Assembly (NCBI GenBank): GCA_024697545.1
Contig: JAILFN010000011.1
Span: 1 to 44,774 of the forward strand
DNA: 44,774 nucleotides
Direction: 5' to 3'
Source: Ruminococcus sp.
Lineage (GTDB): Bacteria > Bacillota > Clostridia > Oscillospirales > Ruminococcaceae
Below, in pieces: positions 33,513-41,561 of this stretch (the stretch's first letter is position 1; each line of letters opens with the position of its first letter). Under the pieces are notes generated by a model that saw nothing but the letters and a program-made list of their open reading frames with translations, had not been told where the DNA came from and did no database searches. A program made the translations under genes and the position numbers.

Positions 33513-34169
33513 TCATTCAAGCTCATCGTAGGTGCTGAAAACCATGTCGGCGGCGAGAGCCAGCGCCTCCGCGTCGTTGGGAACGTCCTCGATGCAGGCT
33601 GCCGTGAAAAAGCCCGCACGCCCCGCGCTGCGAACGCCCTCAAGCAGATCCTCGAACACCGCGCAGTGCCGCACCTCGCAGCCGAGCCTGCCCGCGGCGT
33701 AAATGTAAACGTCGGGATGCTCCTTGCCGCGCGATATCTCCTCGGTCGAGGTGAAGCTGTCGAAAAGCTCCAGCACGCCGTTGTTTTGCAGCACGGGTCG
33801 GTAGAGCGCAGGGCTCGAAGCGGTCGCGAGCGCCAGCCGCAGCCCCTTTGCTTTCAGCATTTTAAGGTAGCTCTCCGCGCCTGATTTCAGCCGAAGATTG
33901 TGCGAATACTCCCACTGAGCCATGCTCCGCCACTCCTCGATGATGTCCTCGGGGCGCTCTTTCAGCCCAAACCGCTCGATGGTGTAAGCCGCACCCTCGG
34001 GAAAATTCATAAGCGTTATCCGCTTGACGTAATCGTCGGGCACCTCAAACCCGCGTTTCGCGAGGAATTTTTTGTCAATGTCCGACCAGACGTGCGCCGA
34101 GCTTATCAGCGTCCCGTCAAGGTCAAAGATCACGCCCGCAATATGCTCGGGCAGCCGTTTTTTGTCCAT
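33513..34169 (-). CDS. HAD-superfamily phosphatase, beta-phosphoglucomutase-like
   Basis: A 218-residue cytosolic HAD hydrolase. Motif I is FDLDGTL (nucleophile Asp in DxDGT, about residue 16), a helical cap follows (about 20-90), motif II lies in LATASSP (about 117), Lys in motif III is in SRGKEHPD, and motif IV acids are in VFEDLLEGV. This is the subfamily I cap type of beta-phosphoglucomutase and phosphoglycolate phosphatase. Substrate not predictable. ATG 34169 has GGAAG close upstream. Confidence 0.88.
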   Translation of the reverse strand: MDKKRLPEHIAGVIFDLDGTLISSAHVWSDIDKKFLAKRGFEVPDDYVKRITLMNFPEGAAYTIERFGLKERPEDIIEEWRSMAQWEYSHNLRLKSGAESYLKMLKAKGLRLALATASSPALYRPVLQNNGVLELFDSFTSTEEISRGKEHPDVYIYAAGRLGCEVRHCAVFEDLLEGVRSAGRAGFFTAACIEDVPNDAEALALAADMVFSTYDELE

Positions 34170-34207
34170 CTTCCGACAGTCTCCTCTCTGTATTTTCGGA
34201 AAGTAAA

Positions 34208-34233
34208 AGACCGCTTAGTTGTATAAGCGGTCT
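34208..34233 (-). terminator. Terminator after the acidic repeat protein gene
   Basis: Ten-base arms AGACCGCTTA/TAAGCGGTCT; on the minus strand followed by TTTTAC. It ends the 34279-34635 gene. Confidence 0.75.
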
Positions 34234-34278
34234 CTCAAAAAGGAAAGTATGAAAAAGAAAAAATTCGGGAATGCTTAA

Positions 34279-34635
34279 TCAGAATTCGATATTGTCAACA
34301 GCGTCGGCAACATTCTCCGCAATAGTTTCAGCCTTATCCTTTATGGAGTCGGCAATATCCTCGGCGGTGTCCGAAACGTTCTCTGCAATATCCTCTGCCT
34401 TGTCAGCAGCTGCCTCTGCCGCGTTCTCAACAGTCTCGGCAGCTTCCTCGGCTACCTCTTCAGCCTTATCGGCTACGGTCTCCTCAGCATCGCAGTCAAA
34501 GCAATCGTCAAAATCGTCGTCTAATTCCTCATAATCGTAATCTTCAAGCTCCTTGCGCTTCTTATAAGCCATAGCCGCAGCAGCGCCGGCAGCCGCAATA
34601 CCAAGTGCAGCAACTACCTTAAATACAGCTCCCAT
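34279..34635 (-). CDS. Membrane-anchored acidic amphipathic-helix protein
   Basis: A 118-residue protein with one N-terminal hydrophobic Ala/Gly segment (about 5-23), a basic KKRK stop-transfer, an acidic Asp/Glu/Tyr patch (about 33-52), then a long helix of repeated units around AEDIAENV, AEDIADSI and AETIAENV (55-113) with Ala/Glu/Asp periodicity. This resembles LEA- or apolipoprotein-like helices and some stress-related envelope proteins. ATG 34635 follows AAGGAG. It has its own promoter and terminator, so it is a single-gene unit. Function unknown. Confidence 0.75.
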   Translation of the reverse strand: MGAVFKVVAALGIAAAGAAAAMAYKKRKELEDYDYEELDDDFDDCFDCDAEETVADKAEEVAEEAAETVENAAEAAADKAEDIAENVSDTAEDIADSIKDKAETIAENVADAVDNIEF

Positions 34636-34712
34636 TGTTAACAACTCCTTACTTTTTTTATTTACTTCACGCCCCGCGGTGGGAACGCTCAGTTCTGTTT
34701 CTTACAAGTATT

Positions 34713-34741
34713 ATTATACCACAACTTCATTGTAAAATCAA
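34713..34741 (-). promoter_or_regulatory. Sigma-A promoter for the acidic repeat protein
   Basis: On the minus strand TTGATT (34736-34741), 17-bp spacer, TATAAT (34713-34718), 78 bases upstream of the start. Confidence 0.8.
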
Positions 34742-34845
34742 GTATTTTTCAAAAAAATAAAATTTTAAACTAATATTTTGTGCAAATCATACATTTTAAT
34801 CATCGGTTTAATGACACTTTGACTGAATAGTTTTCTAAAGCAAAC

Positions 34846-35565
34846 TCACATATTCCCGGTTAGGTTCATAATGATCGCCGCAGCCGCCAGCGGAGCTGTC
34901 TCGCACCTCAGTATCCTGCTGCCCATCGACACGGGATTGAAGCCCTTTTCTTTCAGCATATTCGCTTCCGTATCTGAAAAACCGCCCTCGCTGCCGATCA
35001 GAAGCGCTATCGAACTTCCCGCCGAAAGTCCCATCGAGGCAAAGGAACAGCCGCCCTTTTCGTAGCACCATACCACGCTGTCAAAGCCCGCTGCCTGCTC
35101 GGCTGCCTGCGTCAGACTCAGCATACCGCTGACCTGCGGCACCATGCTCCTGCCCGATTGCTTCGCCGCTTCAAGTGCGATGCGGTTGTAGCGGCTCAGC
35201 TTTTTCGCAAAGCTTTTGCCGTCGGGACGCGATATGCAGCGCTCGGTCAGCATGAACGTGATCTCGCTGACACCAAGCTCCACCGCCTTCTGAACTATTA
35301 TTTCTGCCTTCTCCCCTTTCGGGACAGCCTGAAACAGCCTTAGCCTGACATCGGGCTCGCTCGATGACGGCACCGTCTCTATCACGCGGCAGACTACAGC
35401 CTCGGGCGTTATGCTTTCAAGCTCGCAAAGGGCATCCTTTCCGCCCCCGCAAAGCGTGACCTGCTCCCCTACCCGCATACGAAGACTGAGCGCGATATGC
35501 GAAGCATCCGCGCCCCTAACGGTTATCCTCTCACTGTCCGTATCCTCAACAAAAAACCTAGGCAT
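34846..35565 (-). CDS. rsmE: 16S rRNA m3U1498 methyltransferase RsmE
   Basis: A 239-residue SPOUT-fold methyltransferase of the ribosomal small subunit. An N-terminal PUA-like domain (about 1-70) precedes the knotted catalytic domain with LLIGSEGGFSDTEA (about 190) and the closing MGSRILRCETAPLAA motif. Complete. GGAGGAGAT lies before ATG 35565. It follows the chemosensory genes on the same strand but is separated by the multi-hairpin repeat, so cotranscription is uncertain. Confidence 0.93.
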   Translation of the reverse strand: MPRFFVEDTDSERITVRGADASHIALSLRMRVGEQVTLCGGGKDALCELESITPEAVVCRVIETVPSSSEPDVRLRLFQAVPKGEKAEIIVQKAVELGVSEITFMLTERCISRPDGKSFAKKLSRYNRIALEAAKQSGRSMVPQVSGMLSLTQAAEQAAGFDSVVWCYEKGGCSFASMGLSAGSSIALLIGSEGGFSDTEANMLKEKGFNPVSMGSRILRCETAPLAAAAIIMNLTGNM

Positions 35566-35584
35566 CCTCTATCTCCTCCAATAT

Positions 35585-35806
35585 TTCATAGGCTTGAGGT
35601 TCTTGGGGACGCTGTCCCCAAACCCCTGCCGGGGGACCCTTTGGAAAGGGTCTCCCCGGACCCCTCCTAAACTTTTTCTATTCTTTTTTTCAGTCAAGGT
35701 GCAGCCCCTGCCTGAAAAAGAACAAAGAGGTTTAGGGAGAGTCCAGAGAACCCCTTCTCCAAAAGGGGTTCTCTGGCGGGAGTCTGAGGGCAGAGCCCTC
35801 AGGAAA
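35585..35806. repeat. Multi-hairpin intergenic repeat element
   Basis: It fills the gap between cheW and rsmE. Hairpins in order: TTGGGGAC-gct-GTCCCCAA (35603-35621), CCCCTGCCGGGGG (35623-35635), GGACCCTTT/AAAGGGTC (35634-35652), TTTTTCAG/CTGAAAAA (about 35686-35719), CAGAGAACCCC/GGGGTTCTCTG (35744-35775), CTGAGGG/CCCTCAG (35784-35802). Similar composite elements are scattered through Ruminococcus-like genomes as REP-like repeats. It may affect mRNA ends or be a non-autonomous mobile element. Confidence 0.7.
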
Positions 35807-35807
35807 C

Positions 35808-36290
35808 TCACACGCCGATAAGTTTGTGCGGCGATATGACGTAGATGGTCTCGCCGTTTTTGGTGTAGACTCCTTTAAGGTAGCGGGAGTAGCTTTCGGC
35901 GTTGACTGCGGGCGGGGGGAGAAGTTCATCGACCTTATCCGAGCCGCTCACCTCATCAACAAGCGCCGCGCACCTGTCGTAGCGCTCGAACTGTTCGGCT
36001 TTTTCCGCGCCATCAAGATCCACGCGGGTGAGGATAAAACAACTCCTGAGACCCGTGATACCGTTCCCCAGACCGAAGCGAAGTGAGGTATCTATCACGG
36101 GAGCGACGCTTCCCTCCAGCTCTACCGTCCCCGGCATATAAGCGGGGAACCCCGGTGCGGGGGTAAGCCTGCGGCCGACGGCGGGTTCTATTTTCAGCAC
36201 ATCGGAAAACTCGCAGGCAAAGCTTATGCCGCCCGTCTTGAAGAGAAGCAGCGAGTGCTGCTCCGCATTTTCATTCGTGTTACTGCTCAT
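35808..36290 (-). CDS. CheW-like chemosensory scaffold protein (second copy)
   Basis: A 160-residue CheW-domain protein that would couple receptors to CheA. The CheW core is seen as LLLFKTGGISFACEFSDVLKIEP, the PGTVELEGSVAPVIDTSLRFG strand block, and the closing VYTKNGETIYVISPHKL. ATG 36290 overlaps the cheB stop as ATGA. It differs clearly from the first CheW (38207-38656), so two scaffold types may serve different receptors. Confidence 0.82.
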   Translation of the reverse strand: MSSNTNENAEQHSLLLFKTGGISFACEFSDVLKIEPAVGRRLTPAPGFPAYMPGTVELEGSVAPVIDTSLRFGLGNGITGLRSCFILTRVDLDGAEKAEQFERYDRCAALVDEVSGSDKVDELLPPPAVNAESYSRYLKGVYTKNGETIYVISPHKLIGV

Positions 36291-37327
36291 TGCTGCTTCC
36301 ACTCCTCCAGCTTTTTAACTATCTCGGGTGCGATGAGCATCATGCCGCGCTGCTTTGTTACAGCACCGAGCTCGTTCGCCACCTTCGGCATACCGTATAC
36401 CATGCTGGTCTTTTCGTCCTGACCTATCGTGTAAGCGCCTGCCCTCTTTAGCCTGAGCAAGCCGTCTGCGCCGTCGTAGCCCATGCCCGTGAGTATCACG
36501 CCTATCATTCGGATATTGCGATCCTGCTCGGCTATCTCAGCCGCCGAGTTGAAAAGTGCATCGACCGAGGGACAGTGACCCGATATCCTCTCTCCCGTCA
36601 TCGAGCTTGCGGCAAAGCCGTCGGGCTTTCTGACCACCCTGAGATGCTTTGCGCCCTTTGCTATCACCGCGGTACCCGCTTCTATCCTCGTGCCTTCCTC
36701 GGCAGGGATCATCCTCAGCCTGCACCCGGGGTCGTCGTTCAGGCGCTTTACAAAAAGCTCGGTGTAACCCTCGGGCATATGAAGCGTCACCGCAACGGGC
36801 GGACAGTCGGCAGGAAGTCCGCGGAGTATATGCGGCAGAACATCTGTCGAGCCCGCCGAGCCGCCTATGAGTATCAGCTTGTCGTCGGACACCTTAACGG
36901 TGCTCATCCTCCTGAGCCTGTATCGCGTGCCCATACAGACTACCTCACGCAGATTCATGGCGTTTCGCATTGAATCTTCAAGTGCTGCGCGGAATACATC
37001 AAGCTCGCCGTTTCCGGGCTTTGGCACAAAATCGGCAGCGCCCGCCGCGAGCATATCCTTTGCGGCGCGTTTATCCGAAGTGCAGGCGATTATCGGCACG
37101 GGGTACTGCGGGATTATCCGACGCAGAAAATGCGGTCCCTCTATCCCCGGCATATGCCCGTCGAGTATGATAAGATCGGGCTCGAATTTTGTGATGTTCG
37201 CGGCGGCTGATCTTGCGTCCTCTGCGGTACAGCATACAGTAAACCCGCTCATGCCGTTTATCGTGTTTGAAAGGAGCTGCACGAAGAAACGGGCATCGTC
37301 AACTATCATCACTCTGACATCAGCCAT
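36287..37327 (-). CDS. cheB: CheB chemoreceptor methylesterase
   Basis: A 346-residue receptor methylesterase/deamidase. The N-terminal receiver has acidic residues D10-D11 and phospho-acceptor D56 in LIILDGHMPGIEG (the usual reading is D-x-E-M-P), and Lys103. The C-terminal esterase has S157 (GGSAGS), H183 (LHMPEG) and D285 (GMGYDGADG): a complete triad. It lies 6 bases after cheR and overlaps the second cheW. It adapts receptor methylation after stimulation. Confidence 0.92.
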   Translation of the reverse strand: MADVRVMIVDDARFFVQLLSNTINGMSGFTVCCTAEDARSAAANITKFEPDLIILDGHMPGIEGPHFLRRIIPQYPVPIIACTSDKRAAKDMLAAGAADFVPKPGNGELDVFRAALEDSMRNAMNLREVVCMGTRYRLRRMSTVKVSDDKLILIGGSAGSTDVLPHILRGLPADCPPVAVTLHMPEGYTELFVKRLNDDPGCRLRMIPAEEGTRIEAGTAVIAKGAKHLRVVRKPDGFAASSMTGERISGHCPSVDALFNSAAEIAEQDRNIRMIGVILTGMGYDGADGLLRLKRAGAYTIGQDEKTSMVYGMPKVANELGAVTKQRGMMLIAPEIVKKLEEWKQQ

Positions 37328-37333
37328 TCTTCA

Positions 37334-38179
37334 TCACTCCTTTCTGTATATCGCCGACTGCACCCGCTTGTAGGGGCATTCGGCAGGTATAGCCTCAGCA
37401 TGACCTATGTAAAGATACCCGCCTTCATTGGTGGCATCGTAAAAACGCTGTATCAGCTGAACTATCGTTTCCTTCTCGAAGTATATCATAACGTTGCGGC
37501 ATATTATAAGGTCAAACTTTTTCTTGAAGTTGATAGGATCCATCAGGTTGTGGTACTTGAACACCACCTGCGAGCGCAGCCTTTCGTTGACGGTATATAT
37601 ACCGTTGTGTTCTATAAAGAACTGCTTTTTCCACCTGCGCGGCAGCGGCTCTACCGCCGCCTTGGCGTAGCTCCCGCGCTTTGCGGCAAGCAGGGCGTTG
37701 CGGGAGATATCGGTGGCAAGTATCTTTCTGTCCCAGTTGTTTGGACGGTCGGCAAAATAGTCCTCCATGCAGGCTGCAAATGAATAAGCCTCATTGCCGA
37801 AGGAACAGCCCGCGCTCCATATGCAAAGCTCATCGCCCGTGATCTTTTGCTCCATCTCGGGCAGGAACACCTTTGTGAAATGCTCAAAATGCTCCTGCTC
37901 GCGCAGGAAGTAGGTGTAGTTGGTGGTAAGGCGGTTTATGATATTCGCCATCTCACCCTCGCCCTCTTCGCAGAAAAGCGCGTTCATATATTCGGTATAG
38001 CTGTTGAATCCCCGATCGGAGACATAGTTAAAAAGCCTGCTCTCGACCATAGTCTGCCTGCCCTCGAGATTCAGACCGTATTTCTCCTTTATGTAGAGCG
38101 ACAACCTGAGGAACTCATCATCTGTCATTCGTTCCAGCCGCCGTTTGAAATAACTCCCGTTGGGCACGTTGTTCGTCAT
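37334..38179 (-). CDS. cheR: CheR chemoreceptor methyltransferase
   Basis: A 281-residue SAM-dependent methyltransferase that methylates receptor Glu residues. The N-terminal helical domain reads to about 75; TTNYTYFLRE is the conserved TTNxTxFFRE motif, CIWSAGCSFGNEAYS binds SAM, and LIICRNVMIYF is motif IV. I chose ATG 38179 because AAAGGA lies 6 bases upstream; an ATG two codons earlier sits directly on it. Partner of the adjacent CheB. Confidence 0.93.
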   Translation of the reverse strand: MTNNVPNGSYFKRRLERMTDDEFLRLSLYIKEKYGLNLEGRQTMVESRLFNYVSDRGFNSYTEYMNALFCEEGEGEMANIINRLTTNYTYFLREQEHFEHFTKVFLPEMEQKITGDELCIWSAGCSFGNEAYSFAACMEDYFADRPNNWDRKILATDISRNALLAAKRGSYAKAAVEPLPRRWKKQFFIEHNGIYTVNERLRSQVVFKYHNLMDPINFKKKFDLIICRNVMIYFEKETIVQLIQRFYDATNEGGYLYIGHAEAIPAECPYKRVQSAIYRKE

Positions 38180-38206
38180 GGTCATTCCTTTCGTCTGAAA
38201 GCAGGT

Positions 38207-38656
38207 CTATACTATCTTCACATCAAGGTCGATAAGCTTGCCGACGTTGAACAGCGATATTCGGCTGCCGTCGGGACGGTTTATGAAGCCCCTGAGCACG
38301 CTCTCATCGTCAAGCTGCATGAAATTGCTCTCGCTATCATATTCGAGCGAAGTCACCGCTTCGTCTATCCTGAGTGCCAGAATGTCTTCATCGTTCTGAA
38401 TTATCATAAGGCAGGTCTTGTCAAGCTCGTTCCCGTCACTCTCGGCGGGCGGCTTGCCCATACGCCGACGCAGATCCATAACGGGTATGACATCGCCCTT
38501 GTGGTTTATCACCCCCGTGATGCAGTCGGGAAGCCCCGGCAGAAGCTTTTCGCCGCCGCGGTTTTTTATCTCTATGATATTTTCGATATCAACGGCAAAC
38601 ATCTCTCCGCCAAGAAGGAAGGAAACTGCCCTCCCGCTTATATCGCCCATGGTCAT
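38207..38656 (-). CDS. cheW: CheW chemosensory scaffold protein
   Basis: A 149-residue CheW protein with the classical core: VSFLLGGEMFAVDIENIIEI, then LPGLPDCITGVINHKGDVIP and VMDLRRRMG. It links CheA to receptors. Its start overlaps the cheA stop as ATGA, indicating coupled expression in a fixed ratio with CheA. cheR follows 27 bases later. Confidence 0.93.
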   Translation of the reverse strand: MTMGDISGRAVSFLLGGEMFAVDIENIIEIKNRGGEKLLPGLPDCITGVINHKGDVIPVMDLRRRMGKPPAESDGNELDKTCLMIIQNDEDILALRIDEAVTSLEYDSESNFMQLDDESVLRGFINRPDGSRISLFNVGKLIDLDVKIV

Positions 38657-40722
38657 CTGCCCCCTCTCAGCACTTCATTGACATCTATTACGGGTATGAT
38701 GCTGCCGTCACCCAGAACGCTGGTGCCGAACAGACCCTTTTCTTTCAGCCCGAACCGCGCGAGGTAGTGGGAAAACGGCTTTATAACTATCTGCATCTCC
38801 TCGGTCAGAGCGTCGGCGAAAAGTGCCTCGTGCTCGTCCTCATCGCCCGATGTGTTGCAGAGGAGTATTATCCCCTCGGTAAGAGGCAGCTCCTCACGCT
38901 CGGTCCCGAAATGCCTGCCGAGCCTTATGACGTTGAACAGCTTGTTCTCGCCCTGTCGGCAGACGGCTTCCCTGCCCTCGGGCGTTCTGACGGTCTGATC
39001 CTTTTGGGGTCTGAACGCTTCGCGCAGGGCGGTCATAGGTATGGCGTACTCCTGTCCGCCTACCATAACGCCCATGCAGGTGCTGACCGACAGCGACATC
39101 GGAACACGGATCGTAAAGGTAGAGCCCTGCCCGAGCTTTGAGTCAACGCTCAGCGAGCCGCCTATCTTCTCTAAGTTCTTCTTTACAACGTCCATGCCGA
39201 CACCGCGTCCCGAATACTCGGTGACCTGCGTGTTGGTGGAAAATCCCGCCGCCATTATGAGGGCAAAGCAATCCTGCTCGGTGTATTCGCTCTCGGGCTT
39301 TGTGAGTATGCCCTTCTGCCTGCCCTTTTCGAGCAGCTTCTTTGGGTCCATGCCCGCACCGTTGTCGGCAACGGTTATGACCACGTCGTTTGAATCATAG
39401 AAAGCCGAAAGGGTAACGGTGGGCTCTTCCGTCTTGCCCGCAGCCTTTCGCTCCTCGGGGCTCTCGATACCGTGGTCTACGGCATTGCGGACAAGGTGCA
39501 TCAGCGGGTCGCCGAGCATATCGTTTACCGACTTGTCCACCTCGGTCTCTTCGCCGACGAACACAAGCTTTACGCCCTTGCCGAGCGTCTTGTTCATATC
39601 CCGCACTACACGGTTCATCTTTGAGAACGCGCCGCTTACAGGCACCATCCTCACGCTCATGACCATATCCTGAAGCTCGTCTATAAGCTTTTTCAGCTCA
39701 CGCGCCGATCTCTCAAAGCCCGGCATCGAGCTGCGGTATGGTGCAAGCTCGGAGTTATGCAAGACCCCCGACTGCGCGATAACTATCTCCTGCGCCAGAC
39801 TCACAAGCCTGTCGAGCTTTTCGAGCCGCACGGAGATAACTCCGCCGCCCTTGTCCTCGTGCTTTTTCGCGGGGGGAGCCGCCGTCGGCGCGGGCGCTGC
39901 CTCTGCGGGCTGCCCTTGTTCCGAAGGCACCGGTGCGGGAACCTCCTCTGCCGCAGCTTCCGCCTTAGTCTCACGCATGAGCGGAGTGACGCAGCTTACA
40001 TTTATGCCCGCCTGAAGATGTGCGAAAGCGCTGTCGGGGTCGGCGGTCCTGACCTTTATCGTCAGACCTCCCGCGGTTATCGCCTCACCCGCGTCATCGG
40101 CATCAAGGTCGGGCGGTAGAGTTGCAAGGACCTCGCCCACAGCCGCCAGCTGATTGAGCAGCACCATAGCGCGTATCTCGGGCATCATGCAGCTTTCGTC
40201 ATAGCGGACGTTGAAGCAGAAAACGTCATCGGGATCGTCGGGTGCGTAAAGTGAAACATCGCCGACCGCCGCCGGGGTGCCGCTGCCGACGGCCGCTTCG
40301 GGTGCCGCACCGCCGTTTTTCATAGCCTCCGCAAACGCGCGCACCTGGGCTATCTGATCGGTAAAATCAGATAGCGGTACGCTTTCATCGGATATGTTCT
40401 CGGTCTCGTATTTAAGGCTGTCAGAGCCTGCATAGAGCATCTCATACAGCGCAGGCTTGTCGTATTTTATCGACGGATCCTCACGAATGAGCGAGAAAAG
40501 ATCCTCCAGCGCGTGTGCGAGGTGGGACATATTCTGAAGCCCCATCATCGCCGCCGAGCCCTTTACGGTGTGCATTATCCTGAATATCTCGCCGATATCA
40601 TCGGGCGTGAGCTCCTCCTGCTCCGTCCGCATCAGGATATCGTCAAGCTTTGCCAGCAGATCGCTCGTTTCAAATACGAACATATCAAGCATAGCTTCCA
40701 TTCCCGCTTCAAACTTAGCCAT
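38653..40722 (-). CDS. cheA: CheA chemosensory histidine kinase
   Basis: A 689-residue kinase with all usual domains: P1 HPt with phospho-acceptor H51 (RIMHTVKGSAA), a P2-like domain (about 165-255) that could dock a response regulator, an Ala/Pro linker, P3 dimerisation helices (about 300-370), P4 ATPase with HLVRNAVDHGIE, DNGAGMD and GRGVGMDVV, and P5 CheW-like domain. AAGGAG precedes ATG 40722. It should phosphorylate CheB and a CheY-type regulator, but no cheY lies in this window. Confidence 0.95.
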   Translation of the reverse strand: MAKFEAGMEAMLDMFVFETSDLLAKLDDILMRTEQEELTPDDIGEIFRIMHTVKGSAAMMGLQNMSHLAHALEDLFSLIREDPSIKYDKPALYEMLYAGSDSLKYETENISDESVPLSDFTDQIAQVRAFAEAMKNGGAAPEAAVGSGTPAAVGDVSLYAPDDPDDVFCFNVRYDESCMMPEIRAMVLLNQLAAVGEVLATLPPDLDADDAGEAITAGGLTIKVRTADPDSAFAHLQAGINVSCVTPLMRETKAEAAAEEVPAPVPSEQGQPAEAAPAPTAAPPAKKHEDKGGGVISVRLEKLDRLVSLAQEIVIAQSGVLHNSELAPYRSSMPGFERSARELKKLIDELQDMVMSVRMVPVSGAFSKMNRVVRDMNKTLGKGVKLVFVGEETEVDKSVNDMLGDPLMHLVRNAVDHGIESPEERKAAGKTEEPTVTLSAFYDSNDVVITVADNGAGMDPKKLLEKGRQKGILTKPESEYTEQDCFALIMAAGFSTNTQVTEYSGRGVGMDVVKKNLEKIGGSLSVDSKLGQGSTFTIRVPMSLSVSTCMGVMVGGQEYAIPMTALREAFRPQKDQTVRTPEGREAVCRQGENKLFNVIRLGRHFGTEREELPLTEGIILLCNTSGDEDEHEALFADALTEEMQIVIKPFSHYLARFGLKEKGLFGTSVLGDGSIIPVIDVNEVLRGGR

Positions 40723-40784
40723 AGGTACGCTCCTTTCGAGTGTCGGCGGAGGTATCTCGTCCGCCGCCCGAAAATTTATCTGTA

Positions 40785-41435
40785 TCAGTCCTTCTCAAAG
40801 GGACAGTACTCTCTCAGCTCGCACTCGTTGCAGCGCGGCGCTCTCGCCTTGCAGGTCTCTCTGCCGAACAGCACGAGCCTGTGGCAGAAGTCTGAAGACT
40901 TCTCGGGTGCTATGATCTCTTTAAGCTCACGCTCCGTCCTTGCGGGGTCCTTCGAGGTCGCAAAGCCCAGCCTTCCGCTGATGCGTATGCAATGGGTGTC
41001 GGCGACTATCGCGGGCTTTCCGTATATGTCGCCCATGAGGAGGTTCGCCGTCTTCCTGCCGATGCCCGGAAGCGTCGTCAGCTCATCAAGCGTGTGCGGG
41101 AGCTCCCCGCCGAAGCGGTCCCGCACCTCGCGGCACATATCTATTATCGACTTCGCCTTTGTCTTGTAAAGCCCGCAGGGCTTGACTATCTCCTCGATAT
41201 CCGAAAGCTCGGCTTCGGCGAAGTCGTCTATCGTTCTGTACTTTTCAAAAAGCACGGGTGTCACAAGGTTCACCCTCGCATCGGTACACTGTGCAGAGAG
41301 CCGTGCGGCGATCATAAGCTCGTGCGGCTTTTGGTATGTAAGAGAGCAGAGCGCGTCGGGGTATTTTTTCTCAAGAGCCTCGACGACCGCAGCTGCGCGT
41401 TTGCGCTTTTTTTCAAGTGTTTCGGCTTCTTTCAT
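40785..41435 (-). CDS. nth: Endonuclease III
   Basis: A 216-residue DNA glycosylase/AP lyase that removes oxidised pyrimidines. Helix-hairpin-helix LPGIGRKTANLLMG carries the catalytic Lys, the catalytic Asp is in VADTHCIR, and the [4Fe-4S] cluster Cys follow C-x6-C-x2-C-x5-C at the end. Complete. It is the first gene of a transcript that could continue into cheA (62-base gap, no terminator seen). Confidence 0.95.
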   Translation of the reverse strand: MKEAETLEKKRKRAAAVVEALEKKYPDALCSLTYQKPHELMIAARLSAQCTDARVNLVTPVLFEKYRTIDDFAEAELSDIEEIVKPCGLYKTKAKSIIDMCREVRDRFGGELPHTLDELTTLPGIGRKTANLLMGDIYGKPAIVADTHCIRISGRLGFATSKDPARTERELKEIIAPEKSSDFCHRLVLFGRETCKARAPRCNECELREYCPFEKD

Positions 41436-41464
41436 GAAAATCGCTCCTTGCCTGCCCGATTTTT

Positions 41465-41506
41465 GTTATATATAACTATTTTACCATATTACAAGCTATA
41501 TGTCAA
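41465..41506 (-). promoter_or_regulatory. Promoter for nth (and perhaps the che genes)
   Basis: On the minus strand TTGACA (41501-41506), 17-bp spacer, TAAAAT (41478-41483), followed at once by the palindrome GTTATATATAAC (41465-41476), which could be an operator. Confidence 0.75.
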
Positions 41507-41519
41507 TGCTTTCGGGCAG

Positions 41520-41555
41520 AAAAAAAGCCCCGCTGCTTTTATTCGGGCAGCGGGG
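41520..41555 (-). terminator. Terminator after the multipass membrane protein
   Basis: Nine-base arms CCCCGCTGC/GCAGCGGGG followed on the minus strand by CTTTTTTT, just after the 41562 stop. Confidence 0.92.
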
Positions 41556-41561
41556 AGTTAT

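Noticed and set aside
37847..38767. Plus-strand frame of 306 codons opposite cheR, cheW and cheA
   Set aside because: The opposite strand encodes conserved chemotaxis proteins with all motifs; this frame has none.
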